Source: Miltoncostaeales bacterium (lineage in GTDB: Bacteria > Actinomycetota > Thermoleophilia > Miltoncostaeales > Miltoncostaeaceae). From it: a stretch of 17,415 bases of DNA. The DNA is taken from assembly GCA_030829765.1 (NCBI GenBank), contig JAUROO010000140.1, positions 1 to 17,415 of the forward strand, in the 5' to 3' direction. Positions within the stretch are counted from its first letter, which is position 1, and every line of letters starts with the position of its first letter. A program made the position numbers and the translations under genes. This document shows positions 14,345 to 17,415 of the stretch, one piece after another. The notes beneath the pieces were generated by a model that was not told the DNA's origin, did not search any database, and was given only the letters and a program-made list of their open reading frames with translations.

Positions 14345-15289
14345 AGCGATCCCCGTCGCGGGCGCCGGGATGGAGCGCGCAACGGCGAGTGCCGTTGCCT
14401 CGGGGTCGTCGGTGCCACGCACCTGCAGCCCGAACGCGCGGTCCCCGGCCTCCCACACGAGGAACGCCATGCCGCGGGCCCGCATCACGCCACCGTGCCC
14501 GTTCACGTCCACGGCACGGCCACGGCCGTCGGGTGTCTCCGGCACGGCCAGTGGCGCTGGGCACTGCCGCAGGAGGATCCGCGCACCCTCAGCCACAGGT
14601 GCCCATGCAATGGCGATGGATGGCGGCGCGAACGGATAGACGGCCTCCGGCTCGACCCGCACGGTCGTCTGCCGGAAGCCGTCGGGCAGCCACTCGGGCA
14701 GGATCGCCGTGTATCCCGCTTCGAGTTCCGCGGCCGGGAGACCCGTGACCGTATCCCCGGCGCCGAATCCCGCGGCCAGGCCGTGCGATGCACCCAGGCG
14801 GCCCTCAACGCGTCCTGCAACCAACGCGAGTTCGTGGACCCCCTCGCGCATCAGCCGACCGATCGGTTCACCATCCGGGGACAGGGCATCGATGGCAGCG
14901 ATCTCCCGCTCCGGGGGCAGGCGACCGGCGACGATTCCGTCCGCATGCACCTCCACGGCAATGGACCCGCCGCCCAGGAAGGACACCCGAACGCGGTGCA
15001 CGCCGGGCGCCACGCGGCCCAGCAGGATGCGGTCCGTCACGCCCTCCGCCGCGACGTCGCATGTCGCGCACGTGATGGGGCGGGCGGCGCTGGGCACGCC
15101 GGGAGGGCACCCGAGTCGTGCGCGGACAGTGTCATCCGCAGTTACCCACGCGGCGCGCATCCGCACGGGGACACCGGTACGGGACACCGCGACGCGCACC
15201 CCATCGTCCCCGTCCGGGGGGAGCACAAGGTCCACGGGGTGCCCGAGGGCAACGGCAAGGGCACCGGCATCGTCCGGCGTCGCGGCCAT
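14342..15289 (-). CDS. Uncharacterised 315-residue two-part protein
   Basis: I do not recognise the whole protein. Residues 1-185 are Ala/Gly/Val-rich with a CATC motif at 74-77. They appear to form two beta-rich repeats, each with a valine-rich strand. Residues about 192-306 contain ILPEWLPDGFRQTTVRV, then IAWAPVAEGARILLRQ, VDVNGHGG, and AFLVWEAGDRAFGLQV before ATALAVARSI. This resembles the DUF4367-type domain found in proteins linked to anti-sigma factors and lipoproteins, but it is a pattern match from memory. No signal peptide or membrane helix is visible, so it is probably cytoplasmic. ATG 15289 lies 6 bases after TAACGT. The gene is 37 bases from the divergent 142-aa gene. Confidence 0.7.
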   Translation of the reverse strand: MAATPDDAGALAVALGHPVDLVLPPDGDDGVRVAVSRTGVPVRMRAAWVTADDTVRARLGCPPGVPSAARPITCATCDVAAEGVTDRILLGRVAPGVHRVRVSFLGGGSIAVEVHADGIVAGRLPPEREIAAIDALSPDGEPIGRLMREGVHELALVAGRVEGRLGASHGLAAGFGAGDTVTGLPAAELEAGYTAILPEWLPDGFRQTTVRVEPEAVYPFAPPSIAIAWAPVAEGARILLRQCPAPLAVPETPDGRGRAVDVNGHGGVMRARGMAFLVWEAGDRAFGLQVRGTDDPEATALAVARSIPAPATGIA

Positions 15290-15295
15290 ATCCGC

Positions 15296-15301
15296 ACGTT
15301 A
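15296..15301 (-). promoter_or_regulatory. Candidate -10 box of the 315-aa gene
   Basis: Minus-strand TAACGT fits TANNNT and lies exactly 6 bases before ATG 15289. It is back to back with the plus-strand box at 15315. Confidence 0.45.
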
Positions 15302-15314
15302 GCCCCCGGCCGAA

Positions 15315-15320
15315 TACAGT
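15315..15320 (+). promoter_or_regulatory. Candidate -10 box of the 142-aa gene
   Basis: TACAGT, identical to the -10 of the FHA operon, lies exactly 6 bases before ATG 15327. Only 13 bases separate it from the opposing box. Confidence 0.48.
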
Positions 15321-15326
15321 AGGTAC

Positions 15327-15755
15327 ATGGACGAACTGCTCCGCCTCACGCTCGAAGCGCCTGACATCATCCTGATGCAGCGACCGGAGTCACCCGCCCT
15401 GGTGCACGGGCGCATCGACGCCGGATCGCATCCGATCCTCCAGGCGCTCTGGGACGACGAGGACGGCCCAAAGGGCTCCGCGCGAGTGGAGCGGGATGAC
15501 GGGCGCATCCTGTGCCGGGCCGTCATCGAGACACCGGTGGTCGTCGAGGTGGTTGTCGACCTCGCGCTGCCGGAGGAACTCGCAGCCGGACTCGAGCGCA
15601 GGCCATCGGCCATGGTGATGATCTACCCCGACGACGACGCGCGCGCCGCGGGCCTGAGCGACTTCCGGACCGGCGGGGTGCGCGGGGACTGGGTGCGGCT
15701 GGGGATCGTCCTGCCCATTGCGACCACCGATCCGCTGCGCGCGGAGCAGCCCTAG
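15327..15755 (+). CDS. Uncharacterised 142-residue acidic protein
   Basis: I do not recognise this protein. It is acidic, soluble and without Cys-pair, nucleotide-binding or membrane motifs. A stretch of alternating hydrophobic residues (CRAVIETPVVVEVVVDLALP) suggests a long beta strand pair. A second part contains MVMIYPDDDARAAGLSDFRT and a C-terminal strand WVRLGIVLPI. It may be a small beta-rich domain protein. ATG 15327 lies 6 bases after a -10-like TACAGT with no room for a normal ribosome site. Its TAG stop is one strand of the CTAG shared with the convergent M23 peptidase gene. Confidence 0.72.
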   Translation: MDELLRLTLEAPDIILMQRPESPALVHGRIDAGSHPILQALWDDEDGPKGSARVERDDGRILCRAVIETPVVVEVVVDLALPEELAAGLERRPSAMVMIYPDDDARAAGLSDFRTGGVRGDWVRLGIVLPIATTDPLRAEQP

Positions 15756-16636
15756 AGGTACAGCAGGGGGTCCACGGCGGTTCCGGCGATGCGGACCTCG
15801 AAGTGCAGGTGCGGGCCCGTGGAACGCCCCGTATTGCCGACCTCGGCGATCACCTGTCCCGCCGCCACCGGCTGCCCGGGGACCACCAGGAAGCGGCTGA
15901 GGTGGGCATAGCGCGTGGTCTCCCCGGTGCCGTGCGCGATGATCACCAGGTTGCCGTATCCGGACTGGGCCTCAACCGTGACGGCGACCCCGGCCTTTGA
16001 TGCCCGCACGGGGCGTCCGACCGGCGCGGCGATGTCCAGCCCCTCGTGCATCCGACCCCAGCGCGGGCCGAAGGGGGAGCTCACCTGCCCATTGGCGGGC
16101 CACAGGAAGCCGGCTGCCGACGGAGAGGTGTCATCCGGCTCGGGCACCGGGAAGCCGCTGAACGTGGCCGCAGTGCCGGGCCCAGTCGCGATGGCGCGTA
16201 CCCGGACACGCAGCCGCCTCAGTACCCGTGCATCGGCGATACCGGTGGCGCGCACGCGCATCCGGCGCTGGAAGATCCGGACCCCTGCGCGCGTCCTGCG
16301 GTCGTATCGGCCGTTGAGCGGGACCCTGACGCGGGCCTTGCGAAGGGCCTTTTGCAGGCGGCCGACATCTCCGCCCCGCATTCCAGGGCGCAGCACCGGG
16401 CCGCTCGCGGTGGCAGGGCTTGCGGGCTTCCCCGCATCCGCCGGTGATGGCGGGGTGGCCGGGGATGCAGCGGCCGGCGCCGGCACTGCCGGGGCGGGCG
16501 CCTGGGAAGCCGCTCCGGTGGCCCCGGGCGCCGGGGGCTGTGGTGCCTGCGGCACGGGCTGCTGGGCCACGGCGGGGCCCGCGGCGGCCGACGACAGCAG
16601 CGCGACGCCGACGAAGATGGAGGCGATGCGACCCAT
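15752..16636 (-). CDS. Secreted M23 peptidase with peptidoglycan-binding domain
   Basis: This 294-residue exported protein probably cleaves peptidoglycan cross-bridges or stems. Residues 1-24 form a signal peptide ending AVA. Residues 25-80 are a Pro/Ala-rich linker. Residues 81-143 are a peptidoglycan-binding domain (GMRGGDVGRLQKALRK, NGRYDRRTRAGVRIFQR). Residues 175-294 are the M23 LytM domain with H197 and D201 in MHEGLDIAAP, H245 in YAHLSRF, and HLHFEV at 276-281. All zinc ligands and the accessory His are kept, so it should be catalytically active. ATG 16636 is chosen because the signal peptide starts there; the frame stays open upstream to 17410, but that stretch is not part of this protein. 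Confidence 0.93.
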   Translation of the reverse strand: MGRIASIFVGVALLSSAAAGPAVAQQPVPQAPQPPAPGATGAASQAPAPAVPAPAAASPATPPSPADAGKPASPATASGPVLRPGMRGGDVGRLQKALRKARVRVPLNGRYDRRTRAGVRIFQRRMRVRATGIADARVLRRLRVRVRAIATGPGTAATFSGFPVPEPDDTSPSAAGFLWPANGQVSSPFGPRWGRMHEGLDIAAPVGRPVRASKAGVAVTVEAQSGYGNLVIIAHGTGETTRYAHLSRFLVVPGQPVAAGQVIAEVGNTGRSTGPHLHFEVRIAGTAVDPLLYL

Positions 16637-16646
16637 GCGCGGGTGC

Positions 16647-16652
16647 ACGCTA
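16647..16652 (-). promoter_or_regulatory. Candidate -10 box of the M23 peptidase gene
   Basis: Minus-strand TAGCGT (same as before the M32 gene) lies 10 bases before ATG 16636. That would give a leader of only 3-4 bases. No ribosome-binding site is visible. Confidence 0.35.
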
Positions 16653-16765
16653 GCCGGATGCCCGGAGATGTAACGCACACGGGTTCCTTCGGCGCCGGCC
16701 GCGGTCGTCCTCGCCAATTTCGTCACGCCGAACGTGCCCGCAACGCCGATTGCCGCGCGGTTCGG

Positions 16766-16771
16766 CACAAT
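16766..16771 (+). promoter_or_regulatory. Weak candidate -10 box of the aminotransferase gene
   Basis: CACAAT differs from TANNNT at the first base only and lies exactly 6 bases before ATG 16778, the spacing seen at four other starts in this window. Confidence 0.3.
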
Positions 16772-16777
16772 CCGGGC

Positions 16778-17326
16778 ATGTCCGACGCCCGAATCATGGT
16801 CAACGGGGCGATGATCGCCCCCGGCGCACCCGCCCTCGTTCCCCTGGATGATGGCCTTGTGCGGGGGGATGGAGTGTTCGAGGGGCTGCGCGTCTACGGA
16901 CGGCGTCCACGCACGCTGGAGGCGCACCTCGACCGCATGGAGCGCTCGGCAGAGCGCATCCACCTGGACTTCCCACGCGATCTCATCCGTGATGAGATCG
17001 CGCGCTTCTGCGATGAGGCCTCGGCCGCCGAGTGCGGCCTCAGGGTGATGCTGACGCGCGGGGGGGCGAGGGTGCTGCGGGAAGAGCCGTTGCTGCCGGA
17101 GGCACCGGAGGGGTGGATCGTGCTGCCGGTGCCGCACCGCATCACCCCGCTGCTCGTGGCATCGAAGACGCTCAGCTACGCCGCGAACATGCAGGCCGCG
17201 CGCATCGCTGCGGCGGAGGGGGCCGATACGGCCCTGATGATCGACGCGGACAACGCAGGCGTGCTGGAGTGCCCGGTCGCGAGCTTCGTGTGGCTGGAAG
17301 GGGATGACCTGGTCGCCCCGCCGCTT
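16778..17326 (+). CDS. Class IV aminotransferase (BCAT/ADCL-like), 3' part missing
   Basis: This PLP fold-type IV enzyme resembles branched-chain aminotransferase or aminodeoxychorismate lyase. Visible motifs are LVRGDGVFEGLRVYGRRPRT, the HLDRMERSA helix, the PLP lysine K130 in ASKTLSYAANMQAARIAA, and GVLECPVASFVWLEGDDLVA ending in PPL. Recognisable sequence stops at residue 183, where about 90 more residues (GIL-x-x-I-T-R onwards) would be expected. The frame stays open to the window end, but the residues after PPL do not fit the family. The other strand there encodes transposase. So the gene is truncated, interrupted or chimeric. Substrate cannot be decided without the C-terminal half. ATG 16778 lies 6 bases after CACAAT. 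Confidence 0.82.
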
Positions 17327-17415
17327 GCCACCGCTGGTGTGTTCCCGCGGGCACAGACCCGTGTAGCTCGAGACCTCTCTGCGGTTGTTGAAGCGCGACC
17401 AGTCGCCCACCTCCC
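17318..17415 (-). mobile_element. IS110-family transposase fragment
   Basis: Read on the minus strand from base 17410, the frame gives GDWSRFNNRREVSSYTGLCP, then REHTSGGKRR. This is the conserved C-terminal transposase block of IS110/IS116/IS902 elements (typically ...RFxNRRQVxSYxGLxPxExSSGGKRRQG). The match ends at KRR (17318-17326). The next residues (GDQVIPFQP) are the antisense of the aminotransferase. Only about 31 transposase residues are present: the N-terminal RuvC-like domain lies beyond the window, and the sequence after KRR is absent. G+C looks lower than in the neighbours, and an AGA codon is used. The fragment ends in mid-gene, not at an element end. Confidence 0.8.

Larger units (their letters stand above)
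16637..16777. other. Divergent intergenic region between M23 peptidase and aminotransferase
   Basis: This 141-base gap is the longest non-coding stretch in the window. Apart from the two -10-like boxes at its edges I see no tRNA, strong hairpin, repeat or operator-like palindrome in it. Confidence 0.6.

Noticed and set aside
13811..15322. Plus-strand 503-codon open frame across the usp region
   Set aside because: It is antisense to the universal stress protein and the 315-aa gene, with shadow-type composition.
16637..17410. N-terminal extension of the M23 peptidase up to 17410
   Set aside because: The real protein begins with a signal peptide at 16636. The upstream part is antisense aminotransferase plus the IS110 fragment.
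1..17415. CRISPR array, toxin-antitoxin pair, phage genes or biosynthetic cluster
   Set aside because: No regularly spaced repeats, no phage structural or recombinase genes beyond the IS110 fragment, and no cluster of accessory enzymes were found.

Overview
The window is about 70% G+C by eye, densely packed, and codes in both directions. Gene order and protein families point to Actinobacteriota. The best evidence is the zinc-ribbon/FHA protein followed by an FtsR-type MerR regulator, which matches the garA-Rv1828 pair of mycobacteria, plus an FtsA-independent SepF-type protein. A deep lineage such as Thermoleophilia is possible, but that is inference. The last ~100 bases look like a contig end or a broken locus.

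Bases 1-8327 (+ strand) form an envelope/isoprenoid/translation block: frr (3' end only), uppS, cdsA, an M42 aminopeptidase, dxr, rseP, ispG and proS. Neighbours mostly overlap as TGATG or NTGA, implying translational coupling. Dxr and IspG belong to the MEP pathway that makes isoprenoid precursors. UppS turns these into the undecaprenyl carrier for peptidoglycan, and CdsA makes CDP-diacylglycerol. A tRNA-Pro(GGG) gene follows proS and lies 15 bases before pgsA, which uses CdsA's product.

Bases 9021-10846 (+) hold a promoter, a 12-codon leader ORF, the FHA protein, ftsR and apt, each overlapping the next. A convergent M32 carboxypeptidase (-) overlaps the end of apt. It is divergent from a small two-helix membrane protein plus ferritin (+).

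Bases 13128-15289 (-) hold a 315-aa orphan, a universal stress protein, a SepF-like protein and a DCC-family thiol oxidoreductase. A divergent 142-aa orphan (+) meets a secreted M23 peptidase (-). A class IV aminotransferase (+) begins at 16778, but its 3' part is replaced from about 17318 by reverse-strand IS110-type transposase sequence.

The most notable regulatory signal is a repeated arrangement. TANNNT -10 boxes sit only 6-8 bases upstream of many start codons, as expected for leaderless mRNAs. Two convergent gene pairs also share one CTAG as both stop codons. I found no defence system, CRISPR array, prophage or biosynthetic cluster. No stretch over 300 bases lacks a gene; the longest gap is 16637-16777.
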